From Symbiodinium natans (Eukaryota; Sar; Dinophyceae; Suessiales; Symbiodiniaceae): a stretch of 64,000 nt of DNA. Location of the stretch: positions 115,314 to 179,313 of the forward strand of contig CAJNDS010000278.1 of assembly GCA_905221605.1 (NCBI GenBank). The letters run 5' to 3'. This document shows positions 24,301 through 31,150 of this stretch, in pieces. The notes beneath the pieces were generated by a model. It was not told where the DNA came from and did not search any database. It worked only from the letters and a program-made list of their open reading frames with translations. A program made the position numbers and the translations under genes. Within the stretch, counting starts at the first letter, position 1. Each line of letters starts with the position of its first letter.

Positions 24301-27300
24301 GCACGTTTCTGGCACGTTTCTTGTGGCACCACGAAAATTTCGCGAGGCCTTCGGCGGTTGGGGGTTTACAGTTTAAGGTTTCAGGCGTAAGTTTGAAAGT
24401 TGAAGGCAAACTTGCGCTTTGAAGAATTTTCTGCTAGAGGTAGAGGTAGAGGTCCAGGTGTCTCCGCGGGATTGTCTGTACAATGCGCTGCGGGGGTGTG
24501 GACCTGTGTGGGTGGGTTAGCTGGAATTTGACACCCCGCAAGATACACGGTTCAGGGCAACAGGGTTGGGTTTGTGTTCAAACGGAGCTGCCCTGTGCCG
24601 TTTAGCGTTTTGCCACCCCCCACCCCGCCCCACCCACCTCCTTGCACTGATAAAAACAAGAAGATTGCTAGCCTGAGATTGCCTGTCCGAGTCATATGCA
24701 CAGAAGGCCCAAGACCACATGAGCTACAAGCTATTTTGGAAAAAAGCGCCACTTTGTTACGGCCGCTTTTTGCTGTGTGCACTCGTACCGGGATGCAAAT
24801 GAGTCCATTTGTTGAGCTGGCCGTTCGGCTCCCCGTTTTTACATGCTCACGGTTAAGACCCGAAACTCTAAACCCTTAGCCCGTAGCGTGCGTCTTTGCC
24901 TTCGGTGGCTTGGGGTTTGCAGTGCAAGGTGTAATGATGTAAACTTCCCTCAGTTAAGAACCCCAGCCCAGAACTCCATCAATTAAGCCCCAGAACTCAA
25001 ACAAACAAAAACATTCCATAAATTAAGAAACCTGACTGCGAGGTACGTGGGTTTTCTCTTAGAAATCGGCTGCCGATCAACACTTGGGCTGAGGGCGGCC
25101 TAAACGAGCGAGAGATTGCAGGGTCTAGAGCCCTAAAGCAAAGACTGCAAAGGTCTGGAGCCGTTAACTAGAGACTGCAGGGCCGGCGGCCTAAACCAGA
25201 GACTGCAGACAACTGCAGGGTTCCGCGACACAATGGGCTGTTTTTACATGCTCAGCATTGCTTGGATCAATCCACAAGAATTTCGCTTTGCGGTGGCTCC
25301 AGAATAACGTCGACGCGGGCAGGGATGATGAAAAAGTGTCCTCAGTGATTCATGGACTGCCTCCCAGGGGCTTCTCTGGCACGCTTGATGGGGCCAGCTT
25401 CACTTCCACCACACACGGAAGTGTGGCGGCAAGAGAAGGTTAAGGAGGTGTCCGGGGCAAAGAACTCGTCAGGCTTCAGAACCTTGCTCATCCAGAGATC
25501 CAGATGGCCAAGGCGCTTGTGCTTCTTCAGCTGGTTGCGAACCCGCACTAGGGATGAGCGAGTGAAGGCGATCAACTTGGATCCCTCGAAGACTGGGTGT
25601 GCATGCCGCTGCCTCTGTGGTTTGGGAGGATGCCATTTCCTGAAGCCCAGCCACTTGATTGGCCTGTTGTCCTTCTTATTCAGCAAGGGCAGGATGCTAC
25701 GGACGTGTGGGAATGCACACCTTGCTGTGCATTCTACATACATGATGCAGCGAATTTTTGAGCGCGCGCCTTGCAGAAAATGGGCCACTGCTGGCAACCA
25801 ACGATAAAAGAAGGAGTACATGGTCATCTCATTATACCGCAAATGGCGTTTGCCATCTTTGATCTTACCATGTGTGAAGCCCTGTTTGACCAAAAGCAGC
25901 CTTTTGGGCACTCCACGCTTTATAAGCTGAGATCGCAGATTGGTGGCATGGTGTCGCGCGGCATGATGCGACAGCATCACCCACAGAATGTTGTTGATGC
26001 CAACCGACCCCGTCGGCAGCGTGATGTCCTCATCTTCCACGTGGTTGCTTTGGCAGCGATGCTGGGTAACCCGAGCGGATTCCAGCGATCCGCATGAATA
26101 TCTGCGGCCGCAGTCGCATGTAAAAATGCTTGGAGGAAGGCGGAGCCATGAAAATCGTTGAGTCGGGCAGATGGCGTTAGCAGACACCACTAGCAGGTAC
26201 AACGAACGTGATGCGGTGACGCAGTGATGCTTTTCAGTTGTTGATGAAGTGCGGTGTGCGAAGTCATGGAAGCTGTGATCCTGCAAGACGCCTGCCCGAG
26301 CACTCGTGGAAGGAAGGGCAAAAGGGTTGAAGGCGGCTGTACCATTTCTTCCTCCACCCGGCAGCCCCTGACAAAGGGGGGACAAAGGACGACAAAGGGA
26401 GACAAAGGGGGACAAGTGGAGTCACAAGCCATGGCAAACCCGCAGACCCATCCAACTTGAAGCGAGACAAAGGGAGACAAGTGTAAAAAAACAATGTCAT
26501 GTCCTGCCTAGTTCCAGCGCTTGAAAATTGAGGCTTTGGGATTGGGAATCCCTACCCGGAACTTTCCACAAACCCCTTCATCAAAAATGCGCCTTAAACT
26601 ACGCGAAGAACCCTACAAGGAGTCAGAGGGGGATATTCCTTCAAGAGCTCTTGAAGGGTTTGAGCGCTGAGACACCTAAACCCTAGACCTTCCCCGCCTC
26701 ACGCTTGAGAGCCTCGAGGTTGACTCCCGGCACATTCAAGGTGTACCTGGTAGAAACTCTGCGGTTAATAGCTTAGGGTTTTAGAGCGTCGGGCTAGTTA
26801 ATGAAAAGGCTTGTGATATCAAGCACCGGCACTGCCTAACACTGACCTTAGGGCTTGTGGTGTTTAGGATCTTTCATAAAGGGCTTTTTGGGCCTGCGGG
26901 CTTTCCAGTGCATCAGTGTATGGCTATGGGCTTGGGGGTGCTGATTGACTTCGAGCAGCGGTGATAGCCTTCTTCCCCTGAGGCTTGACCTCAAGCTACT
27001 CCTGAACCTGCAGTTCCTCAAAACCCGTTGACGTCCTTGCGGTCCCCAAGCAGGTTTAGGGATTTATGGCTTAGGGATGTTTAGGATTTGTAGGGCCCCG
27101 GCTGCTTGATGGCCCTGGCCGAGCCCGTCAACTTGTGCGTGGACAGGCGAACCTGGCGAGAGCCAAGTGGGTGGGGAAATGTGAAGGGGTGTAGGGTTTA
27201 GGGTTTAGGGTTTAGGGTTCAGAGTTTAGGGTTTGGGGAGAGAGGGACGGAAGGAGATGGTATGGGGGGTTGGTATGAGGGTTTAGGGTTTAGGGTGGTA

Positions 27301-28977
27301 GAAAGGGGGTTGGTAGGGGGGGTTGGTGGGGTCACCAGTGACTCAGGGCTCCGAGCTCCTCAGTGTGTGGGTGGTTCTTTGGCTCAAGAACAATAGCACA
27401 AGCTGAACAGGTCCTGGTGTGACAGCTTCAGACTGTAGGAATTTGTTCGCAGGCGTATTCGGAAAGCGGCTCATAGTGAAGGACAACAGAGGCAAATTAC
27501 AGGTCTGGGGCCAAGATTCCAGCGTACGATACGTACCATCTCCGACGAGCAACATGAGGTCGCACGAAACGAATGCGCACTGGAACTCAGAAACCTGATT
27601 CAATGTATGCTCAGAACCACTCAAGTTGGCAGCCGCTTGTGCAAAGATCCGCAGATTGCCTGAGACCTACACACCCAAGTCCACACATCCAAGCGGCCCG
27701 AAAAGAACTTCCACCCTCAGCGGATTGAGGACAACCGCGCAACCCTAAACCCTACACCCTAAACCCAGCGGCACCAGGGTGTTCATCGACCGCCCGATCA
27801 AGCTGTCGGCAAACATGTACACATCGGCGATGTACCTGGCACCCATCGCCAACCGCCCGACCTCTAATTCTGACAGACGCAACCTCCCTATTCCCTAGCC
27901 CTAAACACCCTAAGCCCTAAACCCTGAACTCTCCCCCCCCCCCCACACAAAAAAAAAACTAAAGCCAAAAAACAGAAGCCCTCAACGTGAAGGCGCGCGA
28001 AGTTGAGAAACATTGAACAGCCTCTGGGCGGAGCAATCGCAGCGTTTAAAGGGCTTGGGGTGTAAGGTTCAGGCTTGAGAAGCTGGCAACTGGCCTCAAG
28101 CCGAGGGATTCAACCGAAAATTGCAAAGTCCAACATCCCAGAACCCCAGGACTCAGGACACCCCAGGTTCTCAATGCCAGTGAGGTCGATGATCGTGGCG
28201 GGCGCCTGGAATCCATGGGCAAAACGGTTTGGAAAAAGATTCGGGTTGGGGCCGTAGGGTCCAAGGCCTCCGGGGTTGTAGGCTTACAGAAGGTGGGTCG
28301 GTTGGCAAGTTGTGCCCTGAACTCTCAGAAGTGGTTCCAGCTGGGACGGCGCGAAGCACCTCCACCCGCGACTGCATCAGGTCCTCCACAGGCTCGGCGC
28401 GACTCTGCGTCCTCGGCAGCCCGAGAGGGATCAGATCCCCAACTGCCAAAACTCCTACAGGCCGGATTTCTGCATTCTAGGGTTTGGGGTCTTAGAGGTA
28501 CTCTCAAGACCCCCCCCCCCTTCACACCCAAGGTTTTTCCGCGATGCTCATGAATTCCGAAAGACCTACAGGGCTTTGGGGTTTTGGGGGGTTTAGGGCT
28601 GAACCCTGGCTGAGCGCCCGCATCTAGGACTGAAAAGGTCAGCGCAGGAAAAGCTAGGAAGTCCCAGGCATCAGTGACTTCGTCCTTCCGCACAAACTAT
28701 CTATGGTCACGCTTGGGCAGAGGGATTTCGACCCAACATGTGTTGAGGTTCAACAAGAGAAACAAACATCATAATTGAGGACTTTATGTCGCGCAATGCG
28801 CACGGTGACAATCTCCGTGGTACATCTCAGCACAAAAAAATCTCACCTGATTTGAGCTGGAAGTCCTGCAACAACCCCGAAGCCCTAAGCCCTAAGCCCT
28901 GAACCCTGAAACCTGAACCCTACACGGGACCAGGCCATCGCCCGAAGGAGGAGACGGCTCGACTCATCGTCTTGGAC
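9230..28977 (-). CDS. Serine/threonine protein kinase, CDPK/CaMK-like, split into micro-exons
   Basis: Transfer of phosphate from ATP to Ser/Thr is the family role; the substrate is unknown. I rebuilt the domain by hand from exons at 28931-28977, 28348-28411, 28162-28205, 27775-27835, 27106-27152, 26689-26746, 23982-24025, 23795-23842, 23331-23391, 22922-22953, 22387-22444, 21530-21568, 20921-20985, 20154-20198, 19824-19861, 12684-12737, 12201-12270, 12018-12065, 11402-11461, 11090-11152, then probable tail exons 10400-10509, 9516-9595 and 9230-9337. Phases agree at nearly every junction; the 20921/20154 junction is uncertain. Subdomain order is complete, but key motifs diverge: the Gly-loop is GRSMNTLV, DFG is DFK, KPEN is KPEH and APE is SPQ. 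It could be a weak kinase or a pseudokinase. No EF-hands were found, so it is not shown to be a true CDPK. The start codon was not identified. Confidence 0.85.
9516..9595 (-). CDS. Probable C-terminal exon
   Basis: Reads LTFGQQVQRIARLAQPAPEG then GQPLLL. It is in phase with 10400-10509 and 9230-9337. GC donor. Confidence 0.6.
9620..10170. repeat. AT-rich intron block with CTCTTCC minisatellite
   Basis: Lies between exons 9516-9595 and 10400-10509. The edges are rich in TTATA and ATTATACGATT motifs. The core, about 9832-10061, is a minisatellite of 6- and 12-base units of the type CTCTTCCACTCTTCCG. On the minus strand this is purine-rich GGAAGAG. A 230-codon plus-strand ORF across it is only a product of the repeat. 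Confidence 0.85.
10400..10509 (-). CDS. Probable C-terminal exon after the kinase domain
   Basis: A 110-base open stretch after GCCAAG. It includes ALADSKMGMPMTAGGIPFMC and then YKAI, with a GC donor leaving TT to be completed by C of the next exon. No domain was recognised, and it is not an EF-hand. Confidence 0.6.
11090..11152 (-). CDS. Kinase exon, alpha-I and end of domain
   Basis: Reads ERWPAKAAAKCEWLLRQ after a short ERET start, matching R-x-[ST]-A-x-x-A-L-x-H-x-W-L. CAG|GC donor. Confidence 0.85.
11402..11461 (-). CDS. Kinase exon, alpha-H
   Basis: Reads DWAELSTGVNQLLCRLLCVW, exactly 20 codons between TGCCAG and a GC donor. It is the W-x-x-[IVL]-S ... LL segment of the C-lobe. Confidence 0.85.
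12018..12065 (-). CDS. Kinase exon, alpha-G/alpha-H
   Basis: Reads GTVQVFEGDRVRWRFQ between TTCAG and a GC donor. It matches the I-x-x-G-x-x-x-F stretch before the conserved W. Confidence 0.75.
12201..12270 (-). CDS. Kinase exon, PF motif and insert
   Basis: Reads PFERPGSSNPGGPPEAWTCP and continues to LLS. It supplies the PF expected after the alpha-G loop plus a Pro/Gly-rich insert absent from standard kinases. In phase with both neighbours. GC donor. Confidence 0.65.
12684..12737 (-). CDS. Kinase exon, alpha-F/alpha-G
   Basis: Reads ACGVTAYLMLLGYPEED, the continuation of DMW (DxWxxGVxxYxMLxG). GA donor (ACAG|GA). Confidence 0.85.
13144..13572 (-). repeat. 3' pseudo-LTR of the Penelope-like element
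   Basis: 429 bp, matching 18937-19365 at a constant offset with no indel and one visible difference (C at 13177, T at 18970). Contains an 8 bp inverted repeat (TCACACGC...GCGTGTGA) at about 13280-13308. Confidence 0.95.
13716..17006 (-). CDS. Penelope-like ORF2: GIY-YIG endonuclease and reverse transcriptase
   Basis: 1,096 codons, intact. It would nick target DNA and copy the element RNA into it. Residues about 79-160 form GIY-YIG: LYVLW, then VYAGRT, the Arg of NRRHTDH at about 101-102, and the Glu before RVFLGNF at about 158. Residues 395-400 (FCACCC) give the CxC linker. The RT follows: KVRAVPKHKNLAIARPLGDQ at about 677-696, motif A SRDVDNGY at about 766-773, motif B MMGQAAGG at about 864-871, and catalytic FVDD at 908-911 (near base 14285). 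The C-terminal 180 residues are the expected thumb region. The start is the first Met after ORF1, 84 bases downstream. RT and GIY-YIG assignments are firm; clade membership needs a tree. Confidence 0.9.
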   Translation of the reverse strand: MLRSILFLLIECMCSVARKLGTAGNCSLSALLDLRLVSLPVVIEYLSLSTFDHDVSLVAYLKRFPGGLWPHLTTIPCNALYVLWSPLHSHVYAGRTVDFNRRHTDHTFRIHNPGATGQIPAYFFFREKVHSELPAVASFFMLPVVAVDGGVHEAVAAERVFLGNFCFKLNTPHVYRHLSHEALELVNPSLARRRKILGPAVPLRAPQSHSPDQALLQCQRPMARHLRKQRGFRAVGMLRLPSKPQPFSSVGRILCALCFNRRDKVAKHGLRLLFLLKSRTTLVYIFHQVRRWASSSNRNNAMRFLRKRACQLKLQLPVKRLVLELPWCGTPLHFRSTKQLIQKFLVRLFAIGACQATVFSDGRAKCQIVWKPAPSMLDVVRSAPKFNNHLDDANFCACCCHAFPKDRWPRCKALDGTYHVCVRQSELPVPSHLDFIRRLSARTRVVPGKRSTLRDVQRGFSRTARALLDPWCCDTVKEKLEATSKEFSQLLADSWRVFDARSDAQGHHVLMADVLQVKRLCEGLFIEALDKNTSEFVCMCPRMYFLQACGLFQHHPPGNLLMIGAAYKVLRPFKTHAGNNSSSKLGVESDMLLTVRNIDSEAVDFGEFTARKVDLTDCLQPVEGTNFTYLRSDESWLDTKATSIPNLRETLQPASLNKRFKRRWLTALAGRDESWGKVRAVPKHKNLAIARPLGDQSCNPLSLLCRLLARFIDLCLKSLPTDSHFDRPTHQSVIASMEKFRDRPFEHLGLSTKMNELSNYGTLILSRDVDNGYMRIQHQEAQDAWHFISSAMQQMGRRSAWVTTSPTAKRSLHSPHGSASWTKPAGTQWVKFALEDVDPVLAFLFRHMQFCFGAARGWQTEGIMMGQAAGGAIFRLVLVAHEMRALRSQTWLAYKENLKDCSFCGIRFVDDLRIFILYPLCYGEDWAAKRAEEILMFVYPPHLVMKDDAVNPFVGMTLLSMHDSIHWRAHYKPVGEVVAYSRRYQQALLPWCSFSPPATFEAVLMGGFARCKQLSSNRACFLQSLRDFMVMITRQAGYPEGFVTEKLKIWLKHVSHDSTLLNEFRTNLPVMNGNYCESFKRPQIVFAVGRQSPTSL
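17091..18680 (-). CDS. Penelope-like ORF1, unknown function
   Basis: 529 codons, intact, upstream of ORF2 inside the element. The N-terminal third is rich in Pro, Gln, Met and His and contains two copies of a repeat: PMQMSSPSMQPLHHTGFQP and PLQMSNPSFQPMHHTGCQP. The middle (about 200-390) looks globular and helical. A basic stretch (KKGQHEAPEKRKAP, about 395-410) could bind RNA. I recognise no domain. By analogy with other retroelements it may be an RNA-binding or structural protein, but that is inference. The true start may be an internal Met (MFGVGQ) about 46 codons in. Confidence 0.75.
   Translation of the reverse strand: MFTAFLAIEDVSYGSRVASRAQTKGLQRGFHPELTPVVACCRFCAMFGVGQNLFYQGQCNPSANWGMQGNWFFPLHSNVYDGQHVQGGAETATVPMQMSSPSMQPLHHTGFQPAHMTPMPNPPGVPDASQASTTVPLQMSNPSFQPMHHTGCQPTQPPMPSHSGFPDASQTPSQPHASRVQQAVDMLLLLSEAERTEVLKAMPCATEKAGDFDSTVRCLINSVVSLDHLDENDLRVVADSLIDSLGRVCQGVDLHPFITQSMHHGIEEGRADPTKIADAVLLHNTLNALLWKAPSHLNPDDIQRMDRGSPDKIAKCLAINKLMIQRIVELQPTESRKFWIREGAKPIATSSNERDFFFGVVPKLNLQVAKPVVQECVAWIATNVPQQYKKGQHEAPEKRKAPTVSEHASSEPASKLPKRVDFDFGAYTLDKFEHDASALPRSLPGTTLLSVKEASKEQPIDSSSPLHAVAVKFDTALEKLGVEGQIRESVYGTFKLATQNIGLKCDKRQVHELRRWVARALAMKHDADE
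18937..19365 (-). repeat. 5' pseudo-LTR of the Penelope-like element
   Basis: Direct repeat of 13144-13572. For this minus-strand element it is the upstream copy and the likely promoter region. Confidence 0.95.
19824..19861 (-). CDS. Kinase exon, alpha-F start (D-M-W)
   Basis: Reads VHQGKYTESCDMW. The Trp codon is split TG|G across the 7.1 kb intron that holds the Penelope-like element. GT donor. Confidence 0.85.
20154..20198 (-). CDS. Kinase exon, activation segment (GTPYYCSPQ)
   Basis: Reads VFSDRTGTPYYCSPQ. GTPYY is the P+1 signature, with APE replaced by SPQ. GC donor. The acceptor may lie 10 bases further out, adding LSQ. Confidence 0.8.
20921..20985 (-). CDS. Kinase exon, DFG position (DFK)
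   Basis: Reads LIDFKCASEFANPGYATHPS. The DFG Asp is kept and the Gly is Lys. The most natural donor is CGCAG|GA. The junction to the next exon is the one phase I could not settle. Confidence 0.75.
21530..21568 (-). CDS. Kinase exon, beta-7
   Basis: Reads VLMKQKGSLLRSQ, exactly 13 codons between TACCAG and GT. It links HRDIKPEH to LIDFK. Confidence 0.8.
22387..22444 (-). CDS. Kinase exon, catalytic loop (HRDIKPEH)
   Basis: Reads AVEYMHSRLICHRDIKPEH. The catalytic Asp of HRD and the Lys two positions later are present. The metal-binding Asn of KPEN is His. GT donor. Confidence 0.9.
22922..22953 (-). CDS. Kinase exon, alpha-E part 1
   Basis: A 32-base exon reading ETASVMQQLIS, with a GC donor. 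The Ser codon is completed by the next exon. Confidence 0.8.
23331..23391 (-). CDS. Kinase exon, hinge and alpha-D
   Basis: Reads LCEGLRLFDHILEAETHTEQ, matching the E-L-C-E-G-x-x-L-F-D pattern of CaMK/CDPK kinases. The intron starts GA (CAG|GA). Confidence 0.85.
23795..23842 (-). CDS. Kinase exon, beta-4/beta-5
   Basis: Reads MHETFKDKLNFYVVFE into the hinge. GC donor, with the Glu codon split GA|G. Confidence 0.85.
23982..24025 (-). CDS. Kinase exon, subdomain IV (HPNIV)
   Basis: Reads VMLFKDVRAHPNIVR. HPNIV is the classical alpha-C/beta-4 signature. GC donor, with the Arg codon split AG|G. Confidence 0.85.
25342..26415 (-). CDS. Intronless ORF inside a kinase intron, unknown function
   Basis: 357 codons on the same strand as the kinase, wholly within its intron 24026-26688. 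The first 25 or so codons run through a GACAAAGGG minisatellite, so the real start is probably further in. Seen: a Cys/His cluster FTCDCGRRYSCGSLESARVT followed by H and C (about 118-140), a basic linker, then IRCIMYVECTARCAFPHVR, KWLGFRKWHPPKP, GSKLIAFTRSSLVRVR and HLDLWMSKV. The spacing of the last motifs recalls glycosyltransferase-25-like proteins, but the acidic catalytic triad is not evident, so I do not assign it. It could be a retro-inserted host gene or part of a small mobile element. Confidence 0.6.
   Translation of the reverse strand: MSPFVSLCRPLSPLCQGLPGGGRNGTAAFNPFALPSTSARAGVLQDHSFHDFAHRTSSTTEKHHCVTASRSLYLLVVSANAICPTQRFSWLRLPPSIFTCDCGRRYSCGSLESARVTQHRCQSNHVEDEDITLPTGSVGINNILWVMLSHHAARHHATNLRSQLIKRGVPKRLLLVKQGFTHGKIKDGKRHLRYNEMTMYSFFYRWLPAVAHFLQGARSKIRCIMYVECTARCAFPHVRSILPLLNKKDNRPIKWLGFRKWHPPKPQRQRHAHPVFEGSKLIAFTRSSLVRVRNQLKKHKRLGHLDLWMSKVLKPDEFFAPDTSLTFSCRHTSVCGGSEAGPIKRAREAPGRQSMNH
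26373..26482. repeat. GACAAAGGG minisatellite
   Basis: About ten-base units (GACAAAGGGG, GACAAAGGGA and variants) at the 5' edge of the intronic ORF. Confidence 0.85.
26689..26746 (-). CDS. Kinase exon, alpha-C helix
   Basis: Reads YTLNVPGVNLEALKREAGK, with Glu residues placed for the alpha-C salt bridge. GT donor. The following intron (24026-26688) holds the 357-codon ORF. Confidence 0.8.
27106..27152 (-). CDS. Kinase exon, beta-2/beta-3 with AIK lysine
   Basis: Reads VRLSTHKLTGSARAIK. The final lysine is the expected ATP-anchoring residue (VAIK motif). The codon is split AA|G across a GC donor. Confidence 0.8.
27775..27835 (-). CDS. Kinase exon, beta-1 and Gly-rich loop
   Basis: Reads YIADVYMFADSLIGRSMNTL. 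With the next exon's first codon it gives GRSMNTLV where GxGxxGxV is expected, so two of the three loop glycines are replaced. GT donor. Confidence 0.75.
28162..28205 (-). CDS. Kinase gene exon, before beta-1
   Basis: Reads APATIIDLTGIENLG between a TTCCAG acceptor and a GT donor, in phase with both neighbours. Confidence 0.7.
28348..28411 (-). CDS. Kinase gene exon, upstream of the domain
   Basis: Reads RAEPVEDLMQSRVEVLRA and ends at a GT donor on a codon boundary. The acceptor (GCCGAG) was chosen because it keeps phase with the exon before it. Confidence 0.6.
28931..28977 (-). CDS. Kinase gene exon, upstream of the domain
   Basis: Reads VQDDESSRLLLRAMA after a CACAG acceptor and ends two bases into a codon before GT. 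Joining to 28411 restores the frame. It is the furthest upstream exon I can support. Confidence 0.55.
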
Positions 28978-30156
28978 CTGTGCAGCCAGAGGTCGTTCTT
29001 GCGCACGGAGTTTAGGATCTTCGAAACATGACACCTCCCGATCAATTCGAGAGACACCTGGCTCTGCTTCAGTTGTCGGAATTGGTGCGCATAAACCGGA
29101 AAGCCCCTACTGTGCGAGCGGTGCCATACCACTTCAAAAGCCGAAGCCCTGGAAACGGCCTGATGGATGACATGACATTGCTGGCGACAGTTGCTCCAGC
29201 TCCCATGGCTGCGACACAACTGCACCTCGTGTGAAGAGGGGCTCTTTCTCAAACGATGAACCGAGGAATCCCGAAATCATCTGTGGTTTTACTGGCGAAG
29301 CTGTGGTTTTACTGGCGAAGGCAAGATGCTGGCAATCCGATTCCTCCATGGGCCGATCGTGCACTGCATGCCTACTCAAACCAAACTGCAAACCGTATAA
29401 ACCCTAAGCTTATCCTTTTATCCCTACCGGCGCCCTAACAGCCTGGAGCCGCAACGTCAGATGAAATGCAATCTAGCAGCAAATGCAAGACAAAAGGAGA
29501 CCCTGAACTCTGAACTAGGCGTTGAAAGGCCCAAACTTCGCAACGCAGCCCTCCAAGAAACACGTACAGGGTAAGCTCCAAACTAACCCCCCAAACCTCT
29601 TGCAATTAATGTAACTCTTAAGCTCCAAACCCGCCTCAAACTCTTTCAAACTCAGCTTGCCTGGACAGCCTCTCAACATCACAACGCTCAGCGCCAACAA
29701 ACCCAAGCCCCAATCGGTCTCTTGGTTGGTCATTATATGCCCATGCCCTTTTGCCTCTAGAGGGTCGGGGGACTCTGATCTGACGCGCAAGCCGATCTAC
29801 ACGACCCCAAGAAGCCTCGAGACACGTGAAACAGCTGTGTCGAAACAAGTCAGAGGCGTGGGCCAGCGCAAGCCCCTTCTCAGGTGCTTGAGCCTACGAG
29901 TCTGAACCCCCCTGGACGACGAATAAGAGGGTGAACTGTGGGAGGGATCAGAGTTTAGACCAAATCCCGAAACCTTAGCCCAAAACCTTCAGCCTTAAAC
30001 CCGAGTCTTAGAAACAACCCAGCTGCAAACCTTCAACCCAGAAGCGCAGGCGGGTTGACACCTCTGTCAAAGCCCGAAGGGTGTGACAGAAGGGTCGCAC
30101 GAGGAAGCTGTGCGGGTCTCTACTATAGAGATCAAAGCCCTACATCGAGGGACCAC

Positions 30157-30274
30157 GTTCGCAAGCTCAGCCTGTTGATACTGCGGCTTACAAAAACCCG
30201 TTCTCTCGTCACTCTCACTCTCTCACTCTCTCTCCTCTTTCTCATCATTAAGTTCATGTCATGAGCTTGCGAAC
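30157..30274. repeat. 13 bp inverted repeat around a TC-rich loop
   Basis: GTTCGCAAGCTCA at 30157-30169 pairs perfectly with TGAGCTTGCGAAC at 30262-30274. The 92-base loop holds a (TC)n tract. Confidence 0.85.
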
Positions 30275-30616
30275 ATGTTCGTCTCGAAGGGCCATTCAAG
30301 TCGTGCAGGGAAAACACGAAAAGGAAGCACGCCTTTGTTCTAGGAGCAGAAGGCGACGAATTGGTTTCATGCCTCAAAAGTCGATCAAGCAGCGAGCAAA
30401 GTGAACCCGAGGTAGTCCGAGAAGATCCCGTATAGAATGCCGGCCTCGATAACATGGATGCGGCCTTCACCTCCTTACACTTCCCCCTCCGCCCCAAAAA
30501 CAGAAACTGCAGCCTCCTAGACGTTTAACGCACAAGCCAAACCCGGAAGCCCTGAAACCACAGACCCTTCTCCTGGACGCCCAAAACGGAGCGCGTTTTC
30601 CTCGGCTGACCTCTAC

Positions 30617-30745
30617 CCACCATTACCCACCATTGCCACCGATACCCACCATTACCCACCATTTCCTAGCATTACCCACCATTACCCAGCAATACCCACC
30701 ACGACGAACCATTCCACCATACACACCACTACCCACCATCACCAA
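30617..30745. repeat. CCCACCATTA minisatellite
   Basis: Ten-base units CCCACCATTA and variants, passing directly into the next tandem repeat. Confidence 0.9.
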
Positions 30746-31150
30746 CCAATAAGCAAAAACAAATGTACGTAGTAAGCGAAGATGCACCAATAAGAAAAAC
30801 AAGCGTATATACAGAGCGAAGACGCACCACTAAGCAGAACAACCGCACATAGCAAGCGAAGACGCACCAACAAGCAAAAGTAAGCGAAGGAGCAACAATA
30901 AGGAAAACAACCGCACATAGTAAGCGAAGGCACACCAACAAGCCAAACAAGCGCATGTTATGATAGAGCAAAGACGCACCGCTAAGCCAAACCGTTGCTA
31001 TAGTGAGCGAAGACGAACCGATCAGCAAAACAAGCGCGCAGCAAGTGAAGACAGACCAGTAAGCAAAGCGAAGACGCACCAACAAAACAGAACAACCGCA
31101 CACAGTAAGCGAAAACGCACCAATAAGCAAACCAACTGCGCCAAAAAGTT
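30746..31150. repeat. Degenerate tandem repeat, about 38-44 bp unit
   Basis: Recurring core AAGCGAAGACGCACCAATAA, then GCAAAACAA and CGCACATAG, about ten copies. The 151-codon minus-strand ORF here is translated repeat. Confidence 0.85.

Noticed and set aside
27343-27624. 93-codon minus-strand ORF
   Set aside because: It lies within the intron between kinase exons 27775-27835 and 27106-27152 and has no recognised motif. It may be a decayed insert.
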